Assembly: GCA_000940995.1 (NCBI GenBank)
Contig: CP005974.1
Coordinates: 2,294,001 to 2,358,000 of the forward strand
Direction of reading: 5' to 3'
DNA: 64,000 bases
Source: Photobacterium gaetbulicola Gung47
GTDB lineage: Bacteria; Pseudomonadota; Gammaproteobacteria; Enterobacterales; Vibrionaceae
The notes beneath the pieces were generated by a model that saw only the letters and a program-made list of their open reading frames with translations, searched no databases and was not told the origin of the DNA. The position numbers and the translations under genes are program-made. Below, piece by piece: positions 44,900 to 54,170 of this stretch; position 1 is the first letter of the stretch, and the number at the start of each line of letters is the position of its first letter.

Positions 44900-45937
44900 T
44901 TAGCCCCGTTTAGATTTTAGTTCGTCTATAACAAAAGCGGGGGCAACTTCACCCAGAGAGTCCAGGCATGCATCAGCATTGAGATGGTTATACCGCACGT
45001 AAATATCACACACGGCATACAATTGCTCGGGCGCCCCTGAGATTTCATAGGCTTTTTCAAATGATGCTGTTGCCTCATCGACATTGACTGCTTCTTGCAG
45101 TACACCATTTAAGTACCAAAAGTAACTATTCTCCGGCGCAAGCTCCGTTGCTTTCTTCATTGCCTCAGCCGCCTGTGCCTTTTTATTAAGCCTCACCAAG
45201 GTCAATGCCTGTGAATAGAACAGGTTCGCTTCGTCCGGAAATACTTGCTGCGCCTTTTTTAGAACCTTATTAGCTCGTTGGTCATCCCCTTGGGCTCGGA
45301 AGTTATCCGCCAACCCCAGCCATATTTGCGCGGTTTGCTGTTCGCTTTTTTGCAGCGCAGAGTAGATTTGATGCGCTTCATCAAATTGCTGATGCCAGCG
45401 ATATATATCGGCCAATAGCAACTGGGTCGGTTGATCGGGTGTCTGCCTGAGGTAATTGATTAACTCGGCGGCGGCTGGGTCCATCAGCGCTTGCTGCTCA
45501 GCGTTCATCTCCCCATAACTGCGAATGAGGTTGGTGGTCGCGGTCAAGCGTACCTGCTGATCAACATCTTGGAGCAATGGCGAAAGCATGCGCCAACGGT
45601 GAGCAAACTGATACGGCTCAGCCCCAATTACCGCAGCTTCGCGCACCCGTGGGTTTGCATCTTGGAGGCCTCGCGCTACTGCAACCAGGCTGTTTTGGTT
45701 AGGGAATCGGGCCAACTGCCTCAATGCATCGGCTCGCTGTCCATCATCTTGACGATGATCTTGCGCGATCATCACCCACTGTTGAATCTGTGTTGCTTGC
45801 TGTTGTTGGCTAGATAACTGGTTAGCCATGCCAGTATCACGACTCAATTGAGGAGTGCTCTGCAAGGCTGCTGCTCCGGTAAACGACGGCAAGGCTAATG
45901 ACGTCCCCAAAAGCATAGCAATCACTGTGTTTTTCAT
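44900..45937 (-). CDS. Periplasmic HEAT/TPR protein homologous to the octaheme cytochrome tail
   Basis: The 345-residue protein has a signal peptide (1-22, ending GAAAL) and HEAT-like helices (about 60-150, NSLVAVARGLQDANPRVREAAVIGA). TPRs follow (about 190-290), ending in a Cys-bearing tail (YAVCDIYVRY...DACLDSL). It has no CxxCH. Its segments align closely with the C-terminal third of the octaheme cytochrome at 57859-60201: QNSLVAVARG vs QNTLVALARA, RWRMLSPLLQD vs RWQILSPLLTD, and YFWYLNGVLQE vs HYWYVYGLALE. The two tail cysteines are conserved too. It sits between the maturase and FadL genes and probably assembles a periplasmic complex. Confidence 0.85.
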   Translation of the reverse strand: MKNTVIAMLLGTSLALPSFTGAAALQSTPQLSRDTGMANQLSSQQQQATQIQQWVMIAQDHRQDDGQRADALRQLARFPNQNSLVAVARGLQDANPRVREAAVIGAEPYQFAHRWRMLSPLLQDVDQQVRLTATTNLIRSYGEMNAEQQALMDPAAAELINYLRQTPDQPTQLLLADIYRWHQQFDEAHQIYSALQKSEQQTAQIWLGLADNFRAQGDDQRANKVLKKAQQVFPDEANLFYSQALTLVRLNKKAQAAEAMKKATELAPENSYFWYLNGVLQEAVNVDEATASFEKAYEISGAPEQLYAVCDIYVRYNHLNADACLDSLGEVAPAFVIDELKSKRG

Positions 45938-45952
45938 CGTCTTTACCTCACA

Positions 45953-47287
45953 CTAGAATCGGGTTGGAAAAAACAGCTGACGTAACGCCGTTTTAGGCAT
46001 GGCGTTTTTCATCACAGCATCCGAAAATTTACCGTGGGCAACAGGGTTACCCGTTGCACGCAACACCAAGGCCAGCGCCTTGTCCGCATGCGAGAAAAAC
46101 TTTTTCCAACCTGCACACAGATAGTTCAGCCCCGGCTCTCCGTCTTTGGTACGGATAAACCGGTTTTTTGGACATTCGCCATAACACGCAAACTGATAGT
46201 CACACTGCTGGCACTGACTGGTCAGGGTGCGTGATTTAGCAAAGCCAAACTTCTGCTGCGCTTCGGAGTACGCCATCTCATCTAGTTTCTGATGATGAAT
46301 ATTGCCGACCCGGTAATCAGGGTACACATAATGGTCACAGGTAAAGACATCGCCGTTTGGCTCCATCGCCAACCCTTTACCGCAGATCTCCCCCAGGGTA
46401 CAAAGTGGATTTTTCCGCCCCATCCAGGTTTCAACACTGGCTTCAAAATACTGCACAAAGACGTTGCCAATGTCGTGCTGCACCCATTCGTCAAACACAG
46501 CGATAAGAAAATCACCCCACCCTTCGGCCGATACACACCATGGCTCCACGACAGCGTTTTTGTGCCATGGATGTAATCTTTTATCTCCCTGGCGAAGCTG
46601 CTCTTGCGGTTTCCATTTCTGGGGCGCAGTGGTTCGGAACGTCTTCTGTTCAACAATAGGGATAAATTGGATCTGGGGTGAACGTACTTCGTCTCGCAAA
46701 AAACGATACACCTCAAGCGGATTCTTGCTGGTCAGATTGTTAATACAGGTCAGCGTGGCAAATTTCACCCTGTGCTTATGAAGCAGCTCTACCGCCGCCA
46801 TTACCTGCTTGAAGGTTCCGCGTCCAGCCCGGTTAGTACGGTAGGCATTATGAAGCATTTCTGGGCCATCAATACTCAGCCCTACCAAAAAATTGTTCTG
46901 TGCCAGAAACTCACACCACTCATCATTGAGTAAGGTGCCATTGGTTTGCAGATCATTGGAGATAACGATGCCTTGTGGCTGATATTTTTTTTGCAACTCG
47001 ACAATCTTTCGAAAATAGTCGACACCGAGCATCGTCGGCTCACCGCCCTGCCATGAGAAAATGATCTCAGGTGTATTCTGGCCTTCTATGTATTGCCGTA
47101 TGTAGGTTTCCAAGGTGTCCTCATCCATTTGCGGTGAGCACCCCTTCTTATATTCAAGTAAGTCCTGCTTACTCAGGTAATAGCAATAGGTGCAATCAAT
47201 ATTGCACGCGGCACCAATGGGTTTTGCCATCACGTGCAATCGCTTCGATGCCTTGCCGTTGTATTGCGGGCCCTGAGTAATCAGCAT
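45953..47287 (-). CDS. Anaerobic sulfatase-maturating enzyme (radical SAM)
   Basis: This 444-residue radical SAM enzyme converts the active-site Cys (or Ser) of a sulfatase to formylglycine, before export, without oxygen. The cluster motif is CNIDCTYC (C28, C32, C35), and the C-terminal SPASM region has CTLGEICGKGL, the catalytic-base block CDHYVYPD and CQQCDYQFACYGECPKNRF. I chose the ATG at 47287 with AGGTGG upstream; an upstream ATG adds seven residues. It is first in the operon with the HEAT/TPR and FadL genes. The two sulfatases at 60-64 kb are the obvious substrates. Confidence 0.93.
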   Translation of the reverse strand: MLITQGPQYNGKASKRLHVMAKPIGAACNIDCTYCYYLSKQDLLEYKKGCSPQMDEDTLETYIRQYIEGQNTPEIIFSWQGGEPTMLGVDYFRKIVELQKKYQPQGIVISNDLQTNGTLLNDEWCEFLAQNNFLVGLSIDGPEMLHNAYRTNRAGRGTFKQVMAAVELLHKHRVKFATLTCINNLTSKNPLEVYRFLRDEVRSPQIQFIPIVEQKTFRTTAPQKWKPQEQLRQGDKRLHPWHKNAVVEPWCVSAEGWGDFLIAVFDEWVQHDIGNVFVQYFEASVETWMGRKNPLCTLGEICGKGLAMEPNGDVFTCDHYVYPDYRVGNIHHQKLDEMAYSEAQQKFGFAKSRTLTSQCQQCDYQFACYGECPKNRFIRTKDGEPGLNYLCAGWKKFFSHADKALALVLRATGNPVAHGKFSDAVMKNAMPKTALRQLFFPTRF

Positions 47288-47349
47288 ATTCCACCTACTT
47301 ATGAACAATTCAGTAAGCTAATCATAAAACGTGCCACACACAGACGCTT

Positions 47350-47366
47350 GTTATACCGCTTATAAC
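47350..47366. promoter_or_regulatory. Candidate operator GTTATA-N5-TATAAC, maturase/FGE-like gap
   Basis: A perfect 6-bp dyad with a 5-base spacer lies 63 bp from the maturase start and 76 bp from the FGE-like gene. Similar elements lie in the moxR and sulfatase promoter regions. A -10 element is an alternative reading of the AT-rich half-sites. Confidence 0.4.
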
Positions 47367-47441
47367 CTATTGGCATGACTATTTTGCTTACAATAGACCT
47401 CTAAATTCAATGATCTGCTTGTTGATTCACGGAGGCCTCTT

Positions 47442-48248
47442 ATGCCATCAGCAACATTTAAGCGAGTTGCATGTTTCACCCTATCCGGACTCATCTTGAT
47501 AGCTGCTACGTCTTGGGTCAACAATGAACTGTTTGCCTCTCCGCCCCACCCTGTGATGCAGCAAATAGAAGCGGACATGGTGTTGGTCGAGGGCGGGACA
47601 TTCAAAATGGGGTCGAACTTACCAGAAGCTAGCAGGGCCGAAACGCCGGCAAGAACCGTTTCGGTCGATAGCTTCTACATCTCAAAGTTCGAAGTCACGC
47701 AGTCGTTATTTGAAAGTGTAATGGGCTCTTCGATGAGTTATTTCAGCGATCCCGACGTGCCGGTCAACAATCTAAGCTGGCAGCAAGCCAATTACTTTAT
47801 CGAACAGCTAAATAGCCTGACCGGAGCCAACTACCGCCTGCCAACTGAAGCCGAATGGGAGTACGCCGCAAAAGGTGGAAACAAGAGTCAAGGTTTTATT
47901 TACAGCGGCTCTGACAATATTGATGACGTTGCTTGGTATTCCGAAAATGCCAGCAACCGCGCCCACCCGGTCGGCCAGAAAAAACCTAACGAACTTGGCC
48001 TCTATGATATGACAGGTAACGTTGGGGAGTTTGTCATCGATGCCTACGACGAAGGCTTCTATCGCTACGGCCCAACCGATAACCCGAATAATGCACAAGA
48101 CTCCAAAATAGGTCTTGCGCACAAGTCTGTTCGCGGTGGCAGCTTTGCCTATGACGAAACCCTGTCTGAAAGTTACCGGCGTGATTTTGCCAGCCAAAAC
48201 ATCATTATGGCCGACATGGGGTTGCGGCTAGTGCGCGACACCAAATAG
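47442..48248 (+). CDS. FGE/SUMF1-domain protein lacking the catalytic cysteines
   Basis: The 268-residue protein has an N-terminal signal or anchor segment (about 9-27). The SUMF1 fold follows: MVLVEGGTFKMGS, YRLPTEAEWEYAAKGG, GLYDMTGNVGEFV and SVRGGSFAYDETLSESYRRDF. In true formylglycine-generating enzymes the last block holds two copper-binding cysteines; here it has none, and the mature protein has no Cys at all. It therefore cannot make formylglycine by the known mechanism. It is divergent from the anaerobic maturase and 90 bp upstream of a phosphatase. A binding or scaffold role is likely. Confidence 0.85.
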   Translation: MPSATFKRVACFTLSGLILIAATSWVNNELFASPPHPVMQQIEADMVLVEGGTFKMGSNLPEASRAETPARTVSVDSFYISKFEVTQSLFESVMGSSMSYFSDPDVPVNNLSWQQANYFIEQLNSLTGANYRLPTEAEWEYAAKGGNKSQGFIYSGSDNIDDVAWYSENASNRAHPVGQKKPNELGLYDMTGNVGEFVIDAYDEGFYRYGPTDNPNNAQDSKIGLAHKSVRGGSFAYDETLSESYRRDFASQNIIMADMGLRLVRDTK

Positions 48249-48338
48249 CCCCCTAAATTAATGGCCCTGGATGTCAGGTACATTGTTTTCTCTTCTACAC
48301 TTCAAGTGTTCGATTTCACCGGAATGGAGCTTCTATCA

Positions 48339-50039
48339 ATGAAGATAGCAACAGTACCTCGCCTGTTATGTCTTAGCTTAAGTTTAATCAGCGTAAATGC
48401 CGTCGCAGCACCTCCGCCAGCGCCAAAACTGGTACTTCAGATCACTGTCGATGGCCTACGCGGTGATTTGCTGGATCGCTATAAACACAACTTTGGCGAT
48501 AAGGGCTTTCGTTATCTCATGGATGAAGGCACCTATTACACCAATGCTCATTACCAGCATGGCAACACTGAAACCATTGTTGGCCATGTGTCACTGGCTA
48601 CCGGAGCACCGCCTAGTGTACACGGCATGGTGGGTAACGTTTGGTACGATCGCCAAAAAGAGCGTTTGGTTTACAACGTTGAAGACGGCGACTACACCAT
48701 GTTGACACAGGGTGCAGGGGTTAACCAATCCACAGAGATCGACCCCACTCAAAAAACCGCGAAACTTGATGGCCGATCACCTGTCCCTATCCTATCAACT
48801 ACCTTCAGCGATGAGCTGGCGGTTGCCAGCAACGGTGAATCGAAAATCTTCTCGGTCTCCGTTAAAGACCGCGGTGCCATATCGCTGGCAGGCCACTCAG
48901 GCAAAGCCTTCTGGTTCTCTAAGGCTCAATCCGAGTTTGTCACCAGTAATTATTATTTTGATAAATACCCTGAATGGGTGACAGCTTGGAATGCCGAAGG
49001 CTATCCTGCCCGCTATAGCAAGCAAACATGGGAGCTCAGCCTTGAAAGGGATAAGTACACCCTTAAGGAAGGCCCTCAAGAGCACAAGGTTGACCTTGCT
49101 GGCTTTAAACGTACTTTCCCCCATCCTTACGGCCCTTCGAGCTTCCAGTATTACAGCACCATGCTGACCTTAAGCCCGGCAGGTGATGAGCTTACTGCTG
49201 ATTTTGCCGCAGCCCTTATGGAGCAAGAGAAACTTGGCCAAGGTGACTTTACCGACTACCTCGCCGTGAGCTTTTCCTCCAATGATTATGTCATTCATAT
49301 GTACGGGCCATCGAGCCTGGAAACGGAGGATAACTTAATCCGCCTAGACCGCACGCTTGCAAACTTGCTGGCCGATGTCGAAAAGCAAGTCGGGCTGGAT
49401 AATACCTTAATCGTCCTGTCCGCCGATCATGGAGTGCCGGAAGCTGCACCGACGGTAAATGCGCTAGGTTACAAAACAGCTAAGTACTTCAACCAGGATA
49501 CCTTAATCAACGAGCAGCTTGTCAGCCGATTAAACAAGGAGTTTGGCCTGGATGAAAACGCGGTGCGCTTGTACTCACAGCCTTATGTTTACCTCAACCA
49601 TGAGGTTATTAAGGCCAAGGGCGCTTCTCTTGAAGCTGTCCAGAGGGTAGTTGCTGAGGAAATAACAAAGATCAAAGGAATAGAGCAAGCAGTTACAAGT
49701 ACAGACGTCATGCAAAATAACCTACCCAATACTCGCTTGATGCAACTGGTAAAAAACAACTTTCACCCACAGCGCTCCGGTGATATTTACCTGGTATTTA
49801 CCCCACGTACCTATATCAATGATATGGACGGATTGACCATTGCTTCAACTCACGGCTCACCTTGGCGATACGATACCCATGTACCGGTCATTTTTGCCGG
49901 TTACCAGGTAGACGCCCAAAAGGTGTCTCGTGAAATAACCCCTTATGATATTGCCCCAACTCTGTCGAATGTGCTGGGCATTACCCAGCCAAGCGGGGCT
50001 ACGGGTAAAGTCTTGAAGGAAATCAATTCTAACCACTGA
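48339..50039 (+). CDS. PafA-type alkaline phosphatase family protein
   Basis: The 566-residue periplasmic enzyme (signal peptide 1-23, ending AVAAP) belongs to the alkaline-phosphatase superfamily. The nucleophile is Thr79 in NTETIVGH. Metal ligands are D38 (ITVDGLRGD), D and H in SSNDYVIHMYGP, DH in LSADHG and H in ASTHGSPW. The block VKDRGAISLAGH holds the Lys and Arg that PafA phosphatases use for monoesters. I chose ATG 48339 with GGAG 8 bases upstream; 48261 adds 26 unlikely residues. It probably removes phosphate from the same or a related substrate as the sulfatases. Confidence 0.85.
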   Translation: MKIATVPRLLCLSLSLISVNAVAAPPPAPKLVLQITVDGLRGDLLDRYKHNFGDKGFRYLMDEGTYYTNAHYQHGNTETIVGHVSLATGAPPSVHGMVGNVWYDRQKERLVYNVEDGDYTMLTQGAGVNQSTEIDPTQKTAKLDGRSPVPILSTTFSDELAVASNGESKIFSVSVKDRGAISLAGHSGKAFWFSKAQSEFVTSNYYFDKYPEWVTAWNAEGYPARYSKQTWELSLERDKYTLKEGPQEHKVDLAGFKRTFPHPYGPSSFQYYSTMLTLSPAGDELTADFAAALMEQEKLGQGDFTDYLAVSFSSNDYVIHMYGPSSLETEDNLIRLDRTLANLLADVEKQVGLDNTLIVLSADHGVPEAAPTVNALGYKTAKYFNQDTLINEQLVSRLNKEFGLDENAVRLYSQPYVYLNHEVIKAKGASLEAVQRVVAEEITKIKGIEQAVTSTDVMQNNLPNTRLMQLVKNNFHPQRSGDIYLVFTPRTYINDMDGLTIASTHGSPWRYDTHVPVIFAGYQVDAQKVSREITPYDIAPTLSNVLGITQPSGATGKVLKEINSNH

Positions 50040-50059
50040 TCAGGCTGCAGCGCATACAT

Positions 50060-50088
50060 AAAGAGCCTACTAAAACAGTAGGCTCTTT
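50060..50088 (+). terminator. Hairpin terminator of the PafA-like gene
   Basis: AAAGAGCCTAC (50060-50070) pairs with GTAGGCTCTTT (50078-50088) around TAAAACA. Confidence 0.75.
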
Positions 50089-50176
50089 GAGTTTCAGGCA
50101 AAACATTTATGGATTACTGGACCACACCTAACTTAACCAATATCCGAAGGAAGCAGGCTACGGTCATATCGATAAG

Positions 50177-51094
50177 CTAGAGGAAATTTTCTTTTACTAC
50201 TTTAAACAACAGCTGCCTCAACCAGCGGTGACTGGTTTCTGTCGTACGACTTGGGTGCCATATCGCACAAAGATCATAAAGATCCTGGCCAAACGGCATC
50301 GGCAAAGCCTTGATCGCATAAAACTCCGAAAAAGATTCAATAGTGGATTTTGGCAACATACCAATGATGTCTGAACCGGCAATAATTGGCAGCATTTCCA
50401 CCGCTCCCGGTGCTCGAACAACAATATTACGCTGATCAAGCTCCGGAATATCTTCGGCATTTAATAAGCTGCCACGGGCATGCCATCGGGCAACGACGAC
50501 GTGATCCTCGGCAAGGAACTGCTCAATGGTGACCGAGTCCGTCAAACGAGGGTGATGTTTGCAACACACCACACTCAATTCTTCCGAATACAAAACCTGC
50601 GATTTGAGCAGGCTGCGACCTCGTGGTGGTAAATCAATCACCAAGTCATAACGTTGCAAACGTAGGTCTGCCTCCATATCCTCGGTAAACAAGGGATGAA
50701 TTTCCAGTGCGATGTTCGGTGCTTCCAGGCGAATTTGCTCGACCAAAACGGGGATAATACTGAAGCTAGCGACCGATACACAGGCAATCGAAAATATCCG
50801 CCTTGATGTTTTTGGATCAAACTCCCTTGAAGCTGATAACGTAGAACTGAAATTCTTCAGAGATGCCGCCAATGCCGGATAAATATCACTGGCAAAAGCG
50901 GTTGGTTCCACGCCATTAGCATTGCGATGAAACAGGGGATCATCATAAATCTCCCGCAGACGCTTTAACCCCTTACTCACAGCAGGCTGGCTAACATCCA
51001 TACGAACCGCCGCCTTTGACAGACTCTGCTCTTCATATACAGCGACAAATATGGGGATGAGGTTAAGATCAGTACTTTTCATCTCTTTTGCCAT
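50177..51094 (-). CDS. LysR-family regulator of the sulfatase island
   Basis: A 305-residue LysR-type regulator with standard layout: DNA-binding domain (VYEEQSLSKAAVRMDVSQPAVSKGLKRLREIYDDPLFHRNANGVEP) and a full-length effector domain. It starts 56 bp after the batD stop on the same strand and may be co-transcribed with the Bat operon. Its position in the middle of the island makes it the most likely regulator of the sulfatase and maturase genes, with the GTTATA-N5-TATAAC motif as possible operator (inference). In-frame ATG 51082 is an alternative start. Confidence 0.88.
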   Translation of the reverse strand: MAKEMKSTDLNLIPIFVAVYEEQSLSKAAVRMDVSQPAVSKGLKRLREIYDDPLFHRNANGVEPTAFASDIYPALAASLKNFSSTLSASREFDPKTSRRIFSIACVSVASFSIIPVLVEQIRLEAPNIALEIHPLFTEDMEADLRLQRYDLVIDLPPRGRSLLKSQVLYSEELSVVCCKHHPRLTDSVTIEQFLAEDHVVVARWHARGSLLNAEDIPELDQRNIVVRAPGAVEMLPIIAGSDIIGMLPKSTIESFSEFYAIKALPMPFGQDLYDLCAIWHPSRTTETSHRWLRQLLFKVVKENFL

Positions 51095-51150
51095 TTTAAT
51101 ATTTCAATACCCTTACAATGATAGACATTAATTATCAGTAACTTGAAGTA

Positions 51151-52473
51151 CTAATATCGCGCCTTGTGAACCTCATCTAGCTTAGGTAACGCTTTTGGCA
51201 GCTTAAACCTTCCACCAGATTGCCGCTGGGCACGGATCAACCGCCACATTTTCTTAAACACGTGCGCTTTCTCATCGCCAGCCTGGAGCTGACCACTTGT
51301 TATCAACCAGTCGCTAGTATCCTTTGCTTTATTCATTTCAAGCTGATTGGTTAAAAGGCGCAATTGCCGATAAAGTTTCGTCCTGGCCTGAGCCCACTTT
51401 CCTCCCCTGACATCAAGCCAGAACAGAAGCCATGGTGGTCTGGGGTGAGTGCGATAATAACGTCGGCCAAGCGAGAAAGCGGTTAGCACGATGCCCATTG
51501 TGGTCACGGCAGCAATCAGGATACGCAGGTTCGCTTTCACAAATGAGGCTGGCGTATGGCGGGCGTGGAATTGTTTACCCTCAACGGTAACGGTTTCCAG
51601 TTGATTAATTTTGGCATTCCACCACTGAAATTGCTGCTCTGGGAAACTAAAGTCCCCACCCTGCTGGATCACATACACGGTTTCCTCAACCCTGGAAGAC
51701 TGATAGTTTCCTCGGGTTTGTGAGTCTTCCAAATGATGAGGCTGGGGATAAGCTTGAAAGTAATCTGACGCTTCCCTTGTGAGCAGGTTTGGCAGCAGGA
51801 CGGAAAGCGTGTCCTGGGCCTGAATCGTCACTTTGCGGGTAATTGCATCGCCGACTTTCAGCTCTTCGCTCGATTGCTGCCACTCCTGTTTGACTTGCAC
51901 ATTTGTGGCAGTAAACCAAGGCGTTTGATCACTGAGCAACCCTGACGGCAGGTTGACATCAAAAGCCAAAGGCTGGGTATACATGGTACCCGATACATTG
52001 GAACCATCAGGTGCTGACACTTGTACATTCACCGCCAGCGAAGGTACTGAATAGGAACCGGACTTTATCGGGTACAAGGTGATTTCCCACCGTTGCCGTG
52101 ACCATGTTAACCCCCCTTTTCGCTCGGTATAATTGGTCGCGAGCTGATTGCGCTGCTTGGCTATTACATTGGGGATCTCCACTGGCTCTATCTGCGTTCC
52201 GCCGGTAAACCATCGAGGAGTCGCAACTTCAATGTATAAAATCACCTGTTCATTTACACTAAAGGAAGGCACTTTCTTACCGGACTCATCGGTACTGTTT
52301 ACTGCCAGCCATGCCTTAATCTCGACATCATTGCTACGCTGTAAATCCGGAATCGTGACAGCGTAACTCGAGCTACTGGCAAGAGAGGCAAAAAAGACAA
52401 AAATAATGGCGGCTACAGAGGTTAAATATTTCTGCCAATGTGGTAACCACGTTGCTGGAAATAGCGATGTCAT
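51151..52473 (-). CDS. BatD-like protein
   Basis: The 440-residue protein has a signal/anchor (about 15-38), a long beta-rich periplasmic part with the BatD-type oxygen-tolerance blocks (NEQVILYIEVATPRWFTGG, KSGSYSVPSLAVNVQVSAPDG), and one transmembrane segment near 315-335 before a basic cytoplasmic tail. It belongs to the BatABCDE (aerotolerance) complexes encoded with MoxR ATPases. It overlaps the preceding gene by 4 bp and is last of the Bat genes. Confidence 0.85.
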   Translation of the reverse strand: MTSLFPATWLPHWQKYLTSVAAIIFVFFASLASSSSYAVTIPDLQRSNDVEIKAWLAVNSTDESGKKVPSFSVNEQVILYIEVATPRWFTGGTQIEPVEIPNVIAKQRNQLATNYTERKGGLTWSRQRWEITLYPIKSGSYSVPSLAVNVQVSAPDGSNVSGTMYTQPLAFDVNLPSGLLSDQTPWFTATNVQVKQEWQQSSEELKVGDAITRKVTIQAQDTLSVLLPNLLTREASDYFQAYPQPHHLEDSQTRGNYQSSRVEETVYVIQQGGDFSFPEQQFQWWNAKINQLETVTVEGKQFHARHTPASFVKANLRILIAAVTTMGIVLTAFSLGRRYYRTHPRPPWLLFWLDVRGGKWAQARTKLYRQLRLLTNQLEMNKAKDTSDWLITSGQLQAGDEKAHVFKKMWRLIRAQRQSGGRFKLPKALPKLDEVHKARY

Positions 52474-54170
52474 TGCTGCAATTCTCCGCCTTCCTTTGAT
52501 TGATTTGATTGATTACGTTGGATCTGGAATTTTGCCCGCAAGAAATACTTTGGATCGGCCTCGACCCGCTTCAACCACTTGTCAGCGAGCTCATTGCTCC
52601 CCAAAATCTCATTAGCATTCAGTGTTTCTTTAATCATTAATTCAGCTGCAGTCTGCTCATCGGCACCTTCCGCTGTGCGAGGTTTGTCATCACTTAGTTC
52701 GAAGGACTCTTCCGGCCCATCTGTGGTCCCGGCCTGGCTCTCACTGGTACGGTTGATTTCATCGACAATACCGCTAATGACTTTTAGGTTATGCTCAACA
52801 CTTGGTCGCAGTTCAGCCGACAAGGCATCCTTCTCTGCCAAGGACCGTAATAAATCTCTTGCCGCTAGATACTCGCGTTCTCGAGCCAACGCACTGGCGG
52901 CATTGTATAAGCCAAAGTCGGTATCCATTTGCAAAAAAACACGGTGGGCTTGCTTATACTCACTGGCGTAATAGTAGGCGGTTCCCTTCCTCAGTGGGTC
53001 AACAAAATGTTTTGCCGCTTCAAGATATTGTCCTTGGTTGAACAGGCGCTGGCCTTGCTGATCGGGAGTTAGCCACAAATCCCACCACCATTGAACCGTT
53101 TTGTCCCAAATTGTCACTTGTTCAACGGGTTCCGCAGTTTGCGCCTTGGATGCAATAATGGTTTCAGCATTAACCGCAGGCGCCGCCAATAGCGTTCCGG
53201 TCAGTGACAGTACGACGCACCATTGCACCAACCAGCCTTTTCGAAACCAAAGCAGCATCGCCAAAGCAATCGGTAACAACAGCTGATAGCCCATATCTTG
53301 CCAGGGCATAGAAGACTCGCCATTTAGCTGCATATTTCGCTCGACTGTGCGGTTGAGCCTTTCAACATCGCTATTGTCTACCGTGATTTCGATGAAACGC
53401 CCCCCAACTTCGCTTGCCAACTGGCGTAGGGAAGCAAAGTCAGCTGGGGCACTACTGACAACATCCCTATTGCCCGCGCCCAGAATCATTAACTGGTAAG
53501 GCTTGTCGCTGAAAAATACGTTAAAAGCAGCAATGGTATTAGGATTTGCACCATCAGATACCAACAATACCGTCGAACCGGGTCTTCCCTGCAGCAACTG
53601 CTCGATAAGCGGTAAGGTTTTTTCGGCAAATTTACCCTCCTCCGGCATGATATCAGGAGAAATTGCAGCCAAAATCGGCTCGAACACCTTGGTATCCTGA
53701 GTCATCGGCATCGCGACATGGGCAGATCCGGCGTACACAACCAACCCCGTGCTCCCTCCCTGTCGTAACTCAAGTAGATCCCGCACCTTCTGCTTGCCAC
53801 GCTCCAGTCGACTTGGCGGCAGGTCTTGCTGCAACATTGACTCACTGCTGTCGAGCAACACCAGCAATGACGCTTTGTCTTCACCAAACGGAGAGGCTTG
53901 GCGTTGCCAGGTCGGCCCGGCACAGATCAGGATGGCGATCGCAATAATCACCATCAGCAATTTAAGGGGGAGTTGCTTGCTCCAACCTTTTTCCCCAATG
54001 GTTAATACCTGACGGAGGTGCTTTGGCAATACTTCTTGCCAGCCCGGTTGGTTGGCTTCACGCCAGCGGAGCCAGAACAACAGTCCCATCGGTACAAGCA
54101 CCAACAGCCACAACGGCCTGATGAAATGAAATTGGCTGATCGCCTGCTGCAGGCTGAGACTATCAAACAT
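52470..54170 (-). CDS. BatB/BatC fusion: von Willebrand A plus TPR membrane protein
   Basis: The protein (566 residues from ATG 54170) has N-terminal membrane segments and a VWA domain with MIDAS motif DSSES (LLDSSESMLQQDL, about residue 100). Further membrane segments near 300-340 lead to a periplasmic TPR region (about 385-500, FNQGQYLEAAKHFVDP) and a polar acidic tail. The layout joins what are separate BatB and BatC in other organisms. I chose 54170 with GGAG upstream; the gene overlaps batA by 8 bp and batD by 4 bp. Likely a periplasmic assembly or quality-control partner for MoxR (inference). Confidence 0.88.
   Translation of the reverse strand: MFDSLSLQQAISQFHFIRPLWLLVLVPMGLLFWLRWREANQPGWQEVLPKHLRQVLTIGEKGWSKQLPLKLLMVIIAIAILICAGPTWQRQASPFGEDKASLLVLLDSSESMLQQDLPPSRLERGKQKVRDLLELRQGGSTGLVVYAGSAHVAMPMTQDTKVFEPILAAISPDIMPEEGKFAEKTLPLIEQLLQGRPGSTVLLVSDGANPNTIAAFNVFFSDKPYQLMILGAGNRDVVSSAPADFASLRQLASEVGGRFIEITVDNSDVERLNRTVERNMQLNGESSMPWQDMGYQLLLPIALAMLLWFRKGWLVQWCVVLSLTGTLLAAPAVNAETIIASKAQTAEPVEQVTIWDKTVQWWWDLWLTPDQQGQRLFNQGQYLEAAKHFVDPLRKGTAYYYASEYKQAHRVFLQMDTDFGLYNAASALAREREYLAARDLLRSLAEKDALSAELRPSVEHNLKVISGIVDEINRTSESQAGTTDGPEESFELSDDKPRTAEGADEQTAAELMIKETLNANEILGSNELADKWLKRVEADPKYFLRAKFQIQRNQSNQSKEGGELQQ

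Noticed and set aside
47442..48248. A working aerobic formylglycine-generating enzyme
   Set aside because: The two copper-binding cysteines of the active site are absent and the mature protein has no cysteine.
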